Part shown: positions 49,748 to 58,734 of the stretch, in pieces | How positions within the stretch are numbered: the stretch's first letter is position 1 | Layout: each line of letters starts with the position of its first letter | NCBI GenBank assembly: GCA_963576725.1 | Contig: OY755252.1 | Location: forward strand, 53,438,615-53,502,614 | Length of the DNA stretch: 64,000 nucleotides | Reading direction: 5' to 3' | DNA from: Azorinus chamasolen | Taxonomy: Eukaryota; Mollusca; Bivalvia; Cardiida; Solecurtidae | Translations under genes and position numbers: made by a program | Notes under the pieces: model-generated | What the model saw: only the letters and a program-made list of their open reading frames with translations | Told to the model about the DNA's origin: nothing | Databases searched by the model: none

Positions 49748-49910
49748 AGAGCGTTAAGTTAAATACATTGATACTATGCCAGTGTGCGATAATGACACAT
49801 GCCATAGTATGCATGATAGTAAAAGTTTCATCAGCGTTGAGTTTAAAACGTTGATATAAGGCTAATATGTGATTATGACATAAGGCGATACTATGCATTA
49901 TTTACTCTAA
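49748..49910. repeat. About 88-bp direct duplication
   Basis: AGCGTTAAGTTAAATACATT and AGCGTTGAGTTTAAAACGTT start the two copies; TGCGATAATGACACA and GTGATTATGACATAA align further in. Confidence 0.6.
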
Positions 49911-50240
49911 GATGTACTCTACTCACATTATCTTCCGAAGTTGAGCCTGTGTGATTTGAAACTAACTTAGTGAATGAGGAACGCTTTGTTTGTATTGAAA
50001 CAGGGGGGGGGGGGGGTATTACCTCGGAAACCAACGGAAACCCATTCGCCATACACCGGACTCTTTCGTAAAACCGAACGTACTCGGTGTACATGTAGAT
50101 AAGATATTTCACAGTAGACATTCTCTGTTCGTGTTTTACACTTTCGACTGACCTACGTCAGCCACTGTTGTAAAACCCTAATAAATATGCATAGCCTTGT
50201 TCCAAAATCGGAGATTTGCCTAAAGTGTCCTTTTATTTAA

Positions 50241-50401
50241 GAAATAATAAATTCATACCAGTGTTTTATCGTGCAATCGAACACTGGTAGTCGTTGAGAT
50301 GCTTATAATTATCGGCCTCATGATTTAATTACTACGCATCTCAACGACTAGGTACCAGTGTTCGATTGCACGATAAAACACTGGTATAAATTTATTATTT
50401 C
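50241..50401. repeat. Long hairpin inside DR-2 (about 160 bp)
   Basis: Arms 50241-50302 and 50336-50401: GAAATAATAAATTCATACCA, GTGTTTTATCGTGCAATCG, then the inverse CGATTGCACGATAAAACAC, TGGTATAAATTTATTATTTC. Loop of about 33 bp. Absent from DR-2 copy 1, so probably a MITE insertion. Confidence 0.85.
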
Positions 50402-50642
50402 GATTCTAACACTTCAATTTAACTGTAATTTGCACCGCCACAACGGCACTACGTTTCTTGTCGTACGAATTTTCGAAGCCATATTACGTCACGTTAAGCC
50501 GATACAGCGCGTGTGGTGTTTTATGGAGAATTCAAATATAGATACGTCCCTTCTTTGTTTATGTAGATGTGTACGCGAGGTGTGTTAGAATTCCGTGTAA
50601 TCGATTAAGTTTTCTAAGGATTTAGAAGTATCCAGATACCGT

Positions 50643-50814
50643 TAATACTTAGCTACATATAACTGTTGGAAAATTGACTGCATGCTAATACTTAGCTACA
50701 TATAACTGTTGGAAAATTGACTGCATGCTAATACCTAGCTACATATAACTGTTGGAAAATTGACTGCATGCTAATACTTAGCTACATATAACTGTTGGAA
50801 AATTGACTGCATGC
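50643..50814. repeat. 43-bp x 4 tandem array
   Basis: TAATACTTAGCTACATATAA at 50643, 50686, 50729 and 50772, almost identical. The single-copy equivalent lies at 12910-12955 in DR-2 copy 1. Confidence 0.95.
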
Positions 50815-50934
50815 ATATTCTAATGGTATAAAGTTGTGCCCAAGGCTTGGTGTTGATTGATTCATACTAAAATCGACAGTCAGAAGACCACGCGACCAAC
50901 TCTAACATGTAAGGAATTGGTATCCCTGACCCCA

Positions 50935-51104
50935 AAGTTATACAAACCAGGAGCATAGCTGGATCCAAATGTAATGGGCGCACCGTGGCTAGAGTCCGGG
51001 GGTGGGGGTGCTCCTCCAGAAAATGTTATCTGCTAGATAGCTTAGGTAGATTTTGGGGGTATACTTTAGCATTGTTTCAGGCACATATAACCGAATCAAG
51101 ACAC
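50935..51104 (+). mobile_element. Left part of the CAGGGGCGTAGC-type element
   Basis: CCAGGAGCATAGCTGGATCC, AAATGTAATGGGCGCACCG, AGCATTGTTTCAGGCACATA, as at 10168-10311. In both copies a TTAA-3 sits at the same point. Confidence 0.55.
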
Positions 51105-51223
51105 TTAACCCATTCCCTCATAGGTGGTTTTAATTCCAAACCTCTGTAAAATAAATCATCCGAAAAGGAGTATTTATTACAGAAAATGAAAGTTTTAGAA
51201 TGGTGTAGTTTGAAACTATTGTT
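51105..51223 (+). mobile_element. TTAA-3 left half
   Basis: TTAACCCATTCCCTCATAGG, CATCCGAAAAGGAGTATTTA, GTAGTTTGAAACTATTG. Same insertion point relative to the host element as 10312, so host and guest were duplicated together. Confidence 0.7.
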
Positions 51224-51530
51224 GTTTTGTTTGTTTTGTTGTGTTTTTTTTTAAAGAAATCCTGGGTTAGTTTTCTATAAATCTCAGAACGAAGCCATAC
51301 TCAAACCCAGGATTAGTCAGATTTTGACTTGATGCTTATTTTGTTTTGATGCTTGAGTATTATAACAAGCTAAATATATACCAAATTGATAAGAATTAAT
51401 CAAAGCACGACTGCGAAAATGCTTGAGAACAAACTCGTACTCCTGGGTTTGAGTATGGCTTAGTTTATAGAAAACCAAACACAGATTAAAACAACAATAA
51501 CAACAAAACAGTCAAACAAAACAACAACCG
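51224..51530. repeat. Foldback with TTGTTTTG tract and 35-bp inner arms
   Basis: Inner arms GTTTTCTATAAA ... AGCCATACTCAAACCCAGGA (51269-51312) and TCCTGGGTTTGAGTATGGCT ... TTTATAGAAAAC (51441-51475). The outer TTGTTTTGTTTGTTTTGTTG (51226) is mirrored by CAAACAAAACAACAACC (51511). It replaces the hairpin of the TTAA-3. Confidence 0.75.
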
Positions 51531-51534
51531 CTGT

Positions 51535-51640
51535 TTATTTAATGCAGAACTTAAGTAATGCAAGAGCTCGTTCAGGACCTCTCGGCATAACATTTGTTCT
51601 ATATTATGTTACCACCTGCCTCACAATGAAGAATGTCCAG
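51535..51640. mobile_element. TA-1 stem, degraded
   Basis: TGTTTATTTAATGCAGAACT, TAAGTAATGCAAGAGCTCG, ATGTTACCACCTGCCTCAC. Confidence 0.45.
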
Positions 51641-51993
51641 AAAATCCAAACTACAAAATCTAGACTTTAATGAGTGGTCACATTAGATATGTTTAACTGT
51701 ATTCTCAACGAAATATACGAATAATGAGCTTACAAGAGTTTACATTAGAAATGTTTAACTGTATTATCTAACGAATGATACGAATAATGAGCTGACAACA
51801 ATTTACATCGTTGCATTGTTCTCTTTCGTCATGCTTTCTATATTTTGTTTCGATTCATTTAAATTCGATTTCAAATGTATTCGTTCAATATATTATCAGC
51901 GCTATTGTTTCAATTCTGATATACTAAATGCAAATCAAACAATCCATTTAACTCATTCACCGCCATAGACAAATACGTGAATACCTCTGTAAG

Positions 51994-52201
51994 TACAGTA
52001 AAACCTCGAGTATCCGAATTTTCGGTATAGAAGAATTTAGAACCTTTTAGGCAGGTGGCTGCTTAATGCATGGTGAAAGTCATGCAGAAAGCTCCTAGAG
52101 GAGCTTTCTGCATGACTTTCACCATGCATTAAGCTGCCACCTGTCTTAAAGATCGATACTAATACGTATTTTAGTGTTCGAATAATCGAAGTTTTACGGT
52201 A
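51994..52201. mobile_element. TA-1 MITE, complete (208 bp)
   Basis: TACAGTAAAACCTCGAGTAT and ATCGAAGTTTTACGGTA ends. The long perfect stem GGCTGCTTAATGCATGGTGA / TCACCATGCATTAAGCTGCC has apex GCTCCTAGAGGAGC. Confidence 0.9.
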
Positions 52202-52202
52202 G

Positions 52203-52375
52203 TTAGGATTCAGAGATAACGCCGAGGACATCGGCATCTTCTTGGGATCCCATCTGTTTAACACAGATTATATTTTTGCAAAGAAATGAAAGAAAACGCC
52301 ATTGTGAAAAGAGGAACAGACGAACCTCTTAGCAGATGCAATTTATTTGGTACCAAAAGTATTAAGCCTTTACCG
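52203..52375 (+). mobile_element. TTAA-2b MITE
   Basis: AGGATTCAGAGATAACGCCG, AGGACATCGGCATCTTC, TTGGGATCCCATCTGTTTAA; tip GCAGATGCAATTTATTTGG ... TATTAA. It shares its TTAA with the next element. Confidence 0.65.
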
Positions 52376-52549
52376 CATATACACGTATTTTAATGCGATG
52401 CAGACAGAGAAGATCCAGATCAGGTGACTCCTACTGAACAAAGTCTGCGTTGTTTGTTTAATTAAATAGTTTTATTAATCGGTTTGAAAAATCGTTGTAT
52501 GCATGGTATTTTTATTTTTTACATGAATATTCATAAGGTAAGGCGTTAA
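52372..52549 (+). mobile_element. TTAA-1 MITE, stem degraded
   Basis: TTAAGCCTTTACCGCATATA, AGACAGAGAAGATCCAGATC, AAAGTCTGCGTTGTTTGT, ACATGAATATTCATAAGG, AAGGCGTTAA. Confidence 0.65.
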
Positions 52550-52844
52550 TAAACGCTAACTGAATACATGTCTAATATCGTACATGTTTTATACACTGGG
52601 AGGCAAACATATTACAGAAACCTCATTTAACATGATTGTTAAATGTATCAACATCAGATTAAAAATAAGTTTTGTAAGAGAATAGAAGAAGTAGTACGAA
52701 GACAATAGGAAAGAATGAGTGGACGTGAGATTTGATTTGACAGCAGTACAGTGTACTGAATAGACATGCAATGTTCATTTAGTGTTATGCGAGATTTAGC
52801 CGTTTGTTGTTTGTAAAATCCGTTGATTAAACGGTTTCCACTCT
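52550..52844. other. No recognisable feature
   Basis: No family match. Confidence 0.4.
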
Positions 52845-52930
52845 ACACTCTACTAATACAAAAACATCAGCTAATATATACTAATCATGTCAAAGTGTCT
52901 TACCTAAATATTTAACAGGGAAAGAGAAAC
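52845..52930 (+). mobile_element. TTAA-1 right end
   Basis: AAAACATCAGCTAATATATA, CTTACCTAAATATTTAACAG, GGAAAGAGAAAC. Confidence 0.5.
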
Positions 52931-53205
52931 ATAATGAACTTACAACCATATCTAAATTTGTTACTGAGTTTGAGTGATAATGTTTGTAAATATTGGTCCT
53001 GAGTTTGAGTTCTCAAACATCTGGTTTGTCAGATAGTGATTTCAACTCTAATCCTAATCACTCAGGTGCTTGAAAATAAACACAGACTCAAGCAAAGAGA
53101 AATACAAGATTGGAGTGTAAAATGACAAATATCATTCACATTTCAGTAAAAGTCAGGGCATACTAAATGTTGATTATTTTGTTTGAATCGTAGGGTTAAG
53201 TCACT
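52931..53205. other. No recognisable feature
   Basis: CCTGAGTTTGAGT is repeated (52965, 53000 area). Confidence 0.35.
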
Positions 53206-53427
53206 TTAACCATTTCCCTCATCCCTCATAAAACGCCTTTTTACGCATTCGCAAACCGAGCAGATCCAGATCAGACGGCTCTGTTTGCTATTGACATGAT
53301 ATAAATATGATTGTACAGTAATTGTCCAAACAAAAAATCCCTTAAAACTTTATATTATAAAAGTCCAGCTAAGAAATATTCATAATGGCATTATGTCTAA
53401 CATGAATATTGAACAGAGAAAGGATTA
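53206..53427 (+). mobile_element. TTAA-1 MITE, apex deleted (222 bp)
   Basis: TTAACCATTTCCCTCATCCC, GCAGATCCAGATCAGACGGC joins TCTGTTTGC directly. Right half to GAGAAAGGATTAA. Confidence 0.8.
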
Positions 53428-53459
53428 ACAGTATTTCTGTCATATTACGACGTTCAGCT

Positions 53460-53612
53460 AATTAAAGGTGTAAGAAGACCCAAGCGATTTTCCTTGCATG
53501 GAACAAACTGTAATATTTCGTGCACAGAAGAACAAGCGGATTAGAACCACCGACCTATTACCAGTCAGTTGGAAGGCTTCCTAATATGAGCTTTAGGCAA
53601 GGCTCAGCAATT
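53460..53612 (-). mobile_element. tRNA-derived SINE-like sequence
   Basis: On the minus strand CTCATATTAGGAAGCCTTCC, AACTGACTGGTAATAGGTCG, GTGGTTCTAATCCGC resembles a tRNA D-arm to T-arm with B box GGTTCTAATCC. A non-tRNA body (TGTTCCATGCAAGGAAAATC) follows. The A box is poor, so transcription is unlikely. Confidence 0.5.
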
Positions 53613-53654
53613 GAATCTAATACGTAGCCTCGTGTAAGATGTGTAACAGAGGTC

Positions 53655-53990
53655 GAGGTAAAATGCGTAAATTAAAACATTTTCAGGAATACATGTAACT
53701 CCTTTATTTCTCCACCAAACCCTTTAGGCTGGGTCCTAATCATGGTTACCATAGCACCCCCCTAAACTTCTTTTCATCGGTTGCCAAATTGTTTATTGGG
53801 GTCTTCAGAATACAGGCCCCTAATTTTGTAATTTTGTCCCAGCTATTTTTTATTTAACGGTTTCCATGGTAACCTATGTTGTGACGACCGTTTTAGAATA
53901 CTTGAGAATCTTTATAACATAGGGTTTGGGGGACAAATGACAATTTTAGTATCTGAGTACGCACGTTTATCTGATGCTGTGATGATACAA
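53655..53990. mobile_element. IR-5 MITE with 0.14-kb insertion
   Basis: AAAATGCGTAAATTAAAACA ... CACCAAACCCTTTAGG, then foreign sequence to 53873, then CCTATGTTGTGACGACCG and ACATAGGGTTTGGGGG. The insertion begins CCTAATCATGGTTACCATAG and ends TTTCCATGGTAACC: short inverted ends. Confidence 0.7.
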
Positions 53991-54019
53991 TGATTGTCAC
54001 ACCAATCAGAGAAACATAG

Positions 54020-54227
54020 TACAGTAAACCCTCTCTTAACCGGCAGTTAAATTTAGTATGAATATCGGTCTTGGAGACAGGTGGCAGCTTAATGCAGGGT
54101 GAAAGTCATGCAGAAAGCTCCTAGAGGAGCTTTCTGCATGACTTTCACCCTGCATTAAGCAGCCACCTGCCTAAAAGTATCTAAATTATTATCTACTAGA
54201 ATTCCGGTTAAGAGAGGGTATACTGTA
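54020..54227. mobile_element. TA-1 MITE, complete (208 bp, reference copy)
   Basis: TACAGTAAACCCTCTCTTAA to AGAGAGGGTATACTGTA. Arms 54078-54123 and 54124-54170 are almost perfectly complementary (GCTTAATGCAGGGTGAAAGT; apex GCTCCTAGAGGAGC). If 54546-54851 is an exon, this lies in its intron. Confidence 0.9.
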
Positions 54228-54290
54228 TTTTCTGGTGATGTCACTTTCTTAACGCCGCGGCTCATCTGATTCTACACTGTTTTCAAAGGC

Positions 54291-54475
54291 TTAACATTTA
54301 ACTCCATAGATATGCCTTATGACGCCTTTGAAAACATTGTAGACTCGAATCAGACGGTGGCTTCTGTAGGAGCTGTCTGATCAAGGTCTTCTCTGTATGT
54401 TTATTGAATTATATAAATCTGATTCAGGACCAAATATATGTCATTGTAAGTTATTATAATGCTAATTAACATTCG
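54291..54475 (+). mobile_element. TTAA-1 MITE
   Basis: TTTAACTCCATAGATATGCC, GAATCAGACGGTGGCTTCTG, GAGCTGTCTGATCAAGG, right half decayed. Confidence 0.6.
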
Positions 54476-54545
54476 TATATACAGTATATGTATTCTATAG
54501 GATTAACGCAGGTTTACGTACAATGTGGATCAAATAGTTGCTTAC

Positions 54546-54851
54546 CGATGGCACCTCAATACTTCCATTCTTCATCATAGATATTGCTTTGAGAGTGGGT
54601 TTCTTAACCTCCTTTGGTTCAAGCAGGACTGTACACGGAGCAGAACCCCGTCTTTTGCCGAACTTTGACCAGAAACGTTCTTCCATAGTTTTGTCATCTT
54701 TATCATCCTTGTCAACCGTTCTCCAGTTAGCAGAATCCTGTTGAACGGATTGCTGCCAGCATAGTGATCGAGCCTTTGCTGAAGATCTCAGGCTTGATTT
54801 CAGGGGTGACGTTACCCCAAAGAACGAGGATTTCGAAGTCGCTTTTTGCAT
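54546..54851 (-). CDS. Probable first coding exon of an unidentified gene (partial)
   Basis: The minus-strand frame has its first ATG at 54851, after an in-frame TAA at 54885-54887. It runs exactly 102 codons to TCG|GTAAGC, a strong splice donor in phase 0 at 54546/54545. The peptide begins MQKATSKSSFFGVTS and is rich in Ser, Lys and Arg. It has an acidic-basic stretch (TVDKDDKDDKTMEE) followed by RFWSKFGKRRGSAP and CTVLLEPKEVKKPTLK. No signal peptide or membrane segment. Composition is unlike the repeat-derived frames around it. CCAAT and TATA-like sequences lie upstream. I do not recognise the family. Later exons would lie below 54545, and none is obvious in this window. Confidence 0.5.
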
Positions 54852-55214
54852 CGTTTCAGTTTTTGTCAGTTTATCACAGATCAATTATATATTGTTATAT
54901 CCAAATGAATACGAAATGGTCACCCGTTCGTACAGATTCGCTGCATTTTATATGCTTCTATGAGCTATAACATTCTCTGATGAAGACAAGGGCAGTAGTA
55001 ACGGTTAATTAGCTGAATAAGGTTGCAAACATGCTCCGATATTACGTGAATAGTTTGTTCGCCTTGACAAACGGTATGTTCTCAGTGCTTTTATCCCGTG
55101 TATCGGCTTTCCATAACAACTCAATACAGTTTCAATAGATGTTCAAACTAGTGAGTTCAACACTCTCTCCACACCATACAGGCACTGCTCACATTCAATC
55201 CTCGGCAATCCTTT

Positions 55215-55400
55215 CAGTGTTTTAGATTATCCGATCCGGGGAATTTAAAATAGCTTGTCTAGAAGCCGCCTTTTTTGACTACAGTAGCTGAAGCGTGGAA
55301 ATCAATAGAAACCTATTGGCGGCGTTATCAATTATGAACAACGGAGAGTATTGTCTTTCCCGCATGCTGGCTTCTGTGAAAAAGCCTGATGACGTCACGG
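55215..55400 (-). promoter_or_regulatory. Possible promoter of the 54851 exon
   Basis: Reading the minus strand: TGACGTCA (CRE consensus) at 55390-55397, CGCCAATAGG (CCAAT box) at 55315-55319, then TATTTTAAA at 55243-55251. A start near 55215 would give a 5' UTR of about 360 nt. The spacing of CCAAT and TATA-like box is normal for animal promoters. Motif-based only. Confidence 0.35.
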
Positions 55401-55454
55401 CTCATAACCTTATAAGGATGATTATACGATCAACCTTAAATGTGTAATTACCTC

Positions 55455-55520
55455 CGAAAACACATTGGATCTAGATCATACCAAATTGTTTGGATCCAGG
55501 TCAGACCAAACTGTTTACAA
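55455..55520. mobile_element. Tandem TTAA-2 arm fragments
   Basis: ATTGGATCTAGATCATACCA, AATTGTTTGGATCCAGGTCA, GACCAAACTGTTTAC: two arm starts in direct order. Confidence 0.45.
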
Positions 55521-55619
55521 AACGATCGGTTCATGGACCATAAATGTTGAAAACTGGAAAGTTTATAATTGATGCGGACAGCATGCTCTGTCAACGAAGA
55601 ATTGCTGAGCAAAATCAGA

Positions 55620-55836
55620 TTAATCATTACCCTGCTATAAAAATAATGTCTATCTTAACTCTCACGTTTTACAATTTTCACTTAATTCTGATTCGTTCCA
55701 GCTTTTGAGAAACTATTGACCGAGTGTCAAACAGCTTGGATCCAGATGAGACGCCGAGTTACGTTACTTGGCGTCTCATCTGGATCCAATATGTTTGCAC
55801 ATGTCAGTCAAGTCGCGAATAGTACGCTAAAGATTA
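55620..55836 (+). mobile_element. TTAA-2 MITE, complete (217 bp, reference copy)
   Basis: TTAATCATTACCCTGCTATA to ACGCTAAAGATTAA. TGATTCGTTCCAGCTTTTGA, GAGTGTCAAACAGCTTGG, hairpin ATCCAGATGAGACGCCGAGT / GGCGTCTCATCTGGAT (55727-55798), tip GTCGCGAATAGTACGC. Confidence 0.85.
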
Positions 55837-56249
55837 ATCTCTGTGACACTGCAAAGGGTAATTGCAGAAATTACTAAAAAATGTTATCCCTTTTATCCAA
55901 TAGTTGTGCAGCTGGGTGACATTGTGCACTGTTATGCTATGTTCCTTTACAGTATGCAACTTTAATCCTAAGTAGGCTGAATATTCAGTGAAATGGTTGG
56001 CTGTTTTGATTAACGTCCGTTTCTGCCATCTATGAGCTAATTGGACAACCCAGAGAGAGAGAGGGGAGTGGATAAAGAGACCCCTGGGCGCGATGCTCTA
56101 CTCTTATTATCGATAGAGTGACCCACGCTCTTTTAGATGCCCAGTGTAAAATACTGATAAATTGGTCCTCGGTTTATAAAGTCTCATTTGAAGGACTTGA
56201 AAGGACCCATCAGTGCTAACCTTGCACTGCTATGAACACATATTGTCTC
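55837..56249. other. No recognisable feature
   Basis: No family match. Confidence 0.4.
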
Positions 56250-56503
56250 CTAAACCCTTTCCTTCATACGAACGCATTTTCAAACCTTTGCAAGCAGAGT
56301 AGACCCAGCTCAGACGGTTCCTGTAGGAGCCGTCTGATCAGGGTATGCTCTGTTTGCTAATGAAATTATAGCATATATCACTTTACAGACTTTACCAATT
56401 AGTAGAAAAATCCTGTTTATGCGTGTTATTGTAAACATTTCAGCTAATAAATATTCATGATGTCGTTCTAACAATCATAAATATTCAACAGGGAAAGCGT
56501 TAG
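56250..56503 (+). mobile_element. TTAA-1 MITE, complete (254 bp)
   Basis: CTAAACCCTTTCCTTCATAC to CAGGGAAAGCGTTAG; stem 56290-56357 with apex GGTTCCTGTAGGAGCC. Confidence 0.8.
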
Positions 56504-57195
56504 ATTTGGATTTAATGCAATTTGACTACAGCTGATTCGACTAAGCTTATAAGAAACTACTGACTGTGTGTCAGACCGTGTGTCAGACCGTGTGTCAGAT
56601 CGTGTGTCAGACTGACCGTGTGTCAAACTGACCGTGTGTCAGACTGACCGTGTGTCAGACTGATCGTGTGTCAGACGGACCGTGTATCAGACCGTGTGTC
56701 AGTCAGACCGTGTGTCAGACCGTGTGTCAGTCAGACCGTGTGTCAGTCAGACCGTGTGTCAGTCAGACCGTGTGTCAGACCGTGTGTCAGACTGACCGTG
56801 TGTCAGACTGACCGTGTGTCAGACTGACCGTGTGTCAGACTGACCGTGTGTCAGACTGACCGTGTGTCAGACTGACCGTGTGTCAGACTGACCGTGTGTC
56901 AGACTGACCGTGTGTCAGACTGACCGTGTGTCAGACTGACCATGTGTCAGACCTGTGTCAGACCGTGTGTCAGACCGACCGTGTGTCAGACTGACCGTGT
57001 GTCAGACTGACCGTTTGTCAGACCGTTTGTCAGACCGTGTGTCAGACTGTGTGTCAGACTGATCGTGTGTCAGACTGTTTGTCAGACCGTGTGTCAGACC
57101 GTGTGTCAGACCGTGTGTCAGACTGCTGTGATCGGAGTTTACTCGGAGCCACATCTTGATCCACGCTTTTTGTAAATACGAGTCGGGAAGGGAAT
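56504..57195 (+). mobile_element. TTAA-2 MITE inflated by an array
   Basis: Left: AATTTGACTACAGCTGATTC, AAGAAACTACTGACTG. Right: GAGTTTACTCGGAGCCACAT, CTTGATCCACGC, GTAAATACGAGTCGGG. The array replaces the segment GACCGTGTGTCAAAC. Confidence 0.75.
56574..57123. repeat. 10/16-bp array from TTAA-2 (550 bp)
   Basis: Mixtures of GTGTGTCAGACC and GTGTGTCAGACTGACC units, more than 35 in all. The seed ACTGACTGTGTGTCAGACC is the TTAA-2 internal ATTGACCGNGTGTCAAAC. Confidence 0.95.
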
Positions 57196-57511
57196 AACGG
57201 AGTAAGGCTGTAACTAATGAGATCATACGGTTAAAAACGGTTATTATATTGCTAGAGGATATGGAATGACGATCAGTACAGGAACCGTCTTGTGTCGGTC
57301 AACACTGTTTTCAAACTCAATTCTAACATTCAAAGGGACAATCAGCATCTCCTTGAATTTAAAACTAACCATCTTCTTTTTTTTGCTTGTCTGTTTGATA
57401 TTTGTTTTTAATGATTTTTTTTCCGATTAGATGCAGAGTTATTGGGGTATCCACTGAATGCAACTGATAGCAATGAATATATACAATAAAAAAGGGGGAA
57501 ATGGTATTGCC
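57196..57511. other. No recognisable feature
   Basis: A TTAA-2-like GATGCAGAGTTATTGG at 57430; otherwise nothing. Confidence 0.35.
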
Positions 57512-57582
57512 AACAGTATAGTCCCAGACCACTAACTTGATCTCAATCACGTCTTGTTAGGGTCTTCACTGTTTGTCTCTAA
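57512..57582 (+). mobile_element. TTAA-4 stem, degraded
   Basis: AACAGTATAGTCCCAGACCA and GTTAGGGTCTTCACTGTTTG, TCTC, the outer parts of the TTAA-4 hairpin. Confidence 0.45.
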
Positions 57583-57754
57583 TCAGAATGTTTACTAATG
57601 CCTTCCCTTTCTTTCCACAGAAAGTAAACCCTAATCAGATAACTCACCATTGACGTAATGACGTGTCTCGATCTACACTGTTTGCAATAACACCATTTTG
57701 TCTCGAAGAGTTGCTCATATCAGTTAAAATTCAAACATAATGTAGAAATAGTGA

Positions 57755-58560
57755 CTTGAGTTATATTGGTTATAGTAATTATGATTTTAATTATATCACT
57801 TTTAGTCATTATAGTAATAGTGACTTTTGTTATATTGGTTCTAGTAGTTTTAATTATATTGGTTATAGTAATTTTGGTTTTAGTTTTATTTTCTACGTAT
57901 ATAGTAATTTTGTTTTTAGTTATATTTGTTTTAGTAATTTGCGGTTTCAATTATATTAGTTTTAGTGGTTATAGTAATAGTGGCCTATATAGTTGGCTAT
58001 AGTAGTAGTAAATATAAAAAATAGTTGTTATAGTAATAGTGGCCTATATAGTTGGCTATAGTAGTAGTACATATAAAAAAATGTTGTTATAGTAATAGTG
58101 GCCTATATAGTTGGCTATAGTAGTAGTAAATATAAAAAAAAATGTTGTTATATTAATAGTGGCCTATATAGTTGGCTATAGTAGTAGTAAATATAAAAAA
58201 TGATGTTATAGTAATAGTGGCCTATATAGTTGGCTATAGTAGTAGTAAATATAAAAAAATGTTGTTATAGTAATAGTGGCCTATATAGTTGGCTATAGTA
58301 GTAGTAAATATAAAAATGTTGTTATAGTAATAGTGGCCTATATAGTTGGCTATAGAAGTAGTAAATATAAAAAAAATGTTGTTATAGCAATAGTGCGTAT
58401 GATACTAGTGGTTATAGTAAAAGTAGCTATAGTATTAATATTGATATTAATAGTAGTAATAGTTATATTAAGTATAGCATAAGTGTCTATAATAACAGTG
58501 AATATAGTAATAAGTTATAGTAACAGTGGCTATGGTTACATTGCTTATAGTTCTACCCAA
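57755..58560. repeat. TAG/TAT-rich array with 59-bp x 7 higher-order block
   Basis: GTGGCCTATATAGTTGGCTA at 57980, 58039, 58098, 58159, 58217, 58276 and 58333. Flanks are simple TTATAGTAATAGTG-type repeats; A-run length varies between units. Confidence 0.95.
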
Positions 58561-58734
58561 GATTGTCCACTTGTGATCGTCGTACATTTTGTATATTAGA
58601 ATTGTTGTTGTGGAAACTATAAATAATCTGTGATATTTTTCATGTTTCAACATTATCTTACTTGATAATCACATTGCAATATTGTTCTTAGGGAGTTTTG
58701 TAACTAGTTCGCGGCCAACATTGCATCTGCGGTT

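Larger units (their letters stand above)
49905..50890 (-). repeat. Dispersed repeat DR-2, copy 2
   Basis: Matches 11690-13015 in pieces (TGAAACTAA, TTACCTCGGAAACCAAC, CACTGTTGTAAAA, AAATCGGAGATT, TTCCGTGTAATC, TGTTGGAAAAT, GGTGTTGATTGAT). On the minus strand ATGGCGAATGGGTTTCCGTT begins a 30-nt frame ending CCGAG|GTAATA (50052-50023). The CCAAT seen upstream in copy 1 (12805) is GCAAAT here. It contains a G14 run at 50003, a hairpin and a 43-bp array not found in copy 1. Confidence 0.5.

Noticed and set aside
50358..50588. 76-codon plus-strand frame next to the DR-2 hairpin
   Set aside because: Begins inside the hairpin arm, has no motif, and is absent from DR-2 copy 1.
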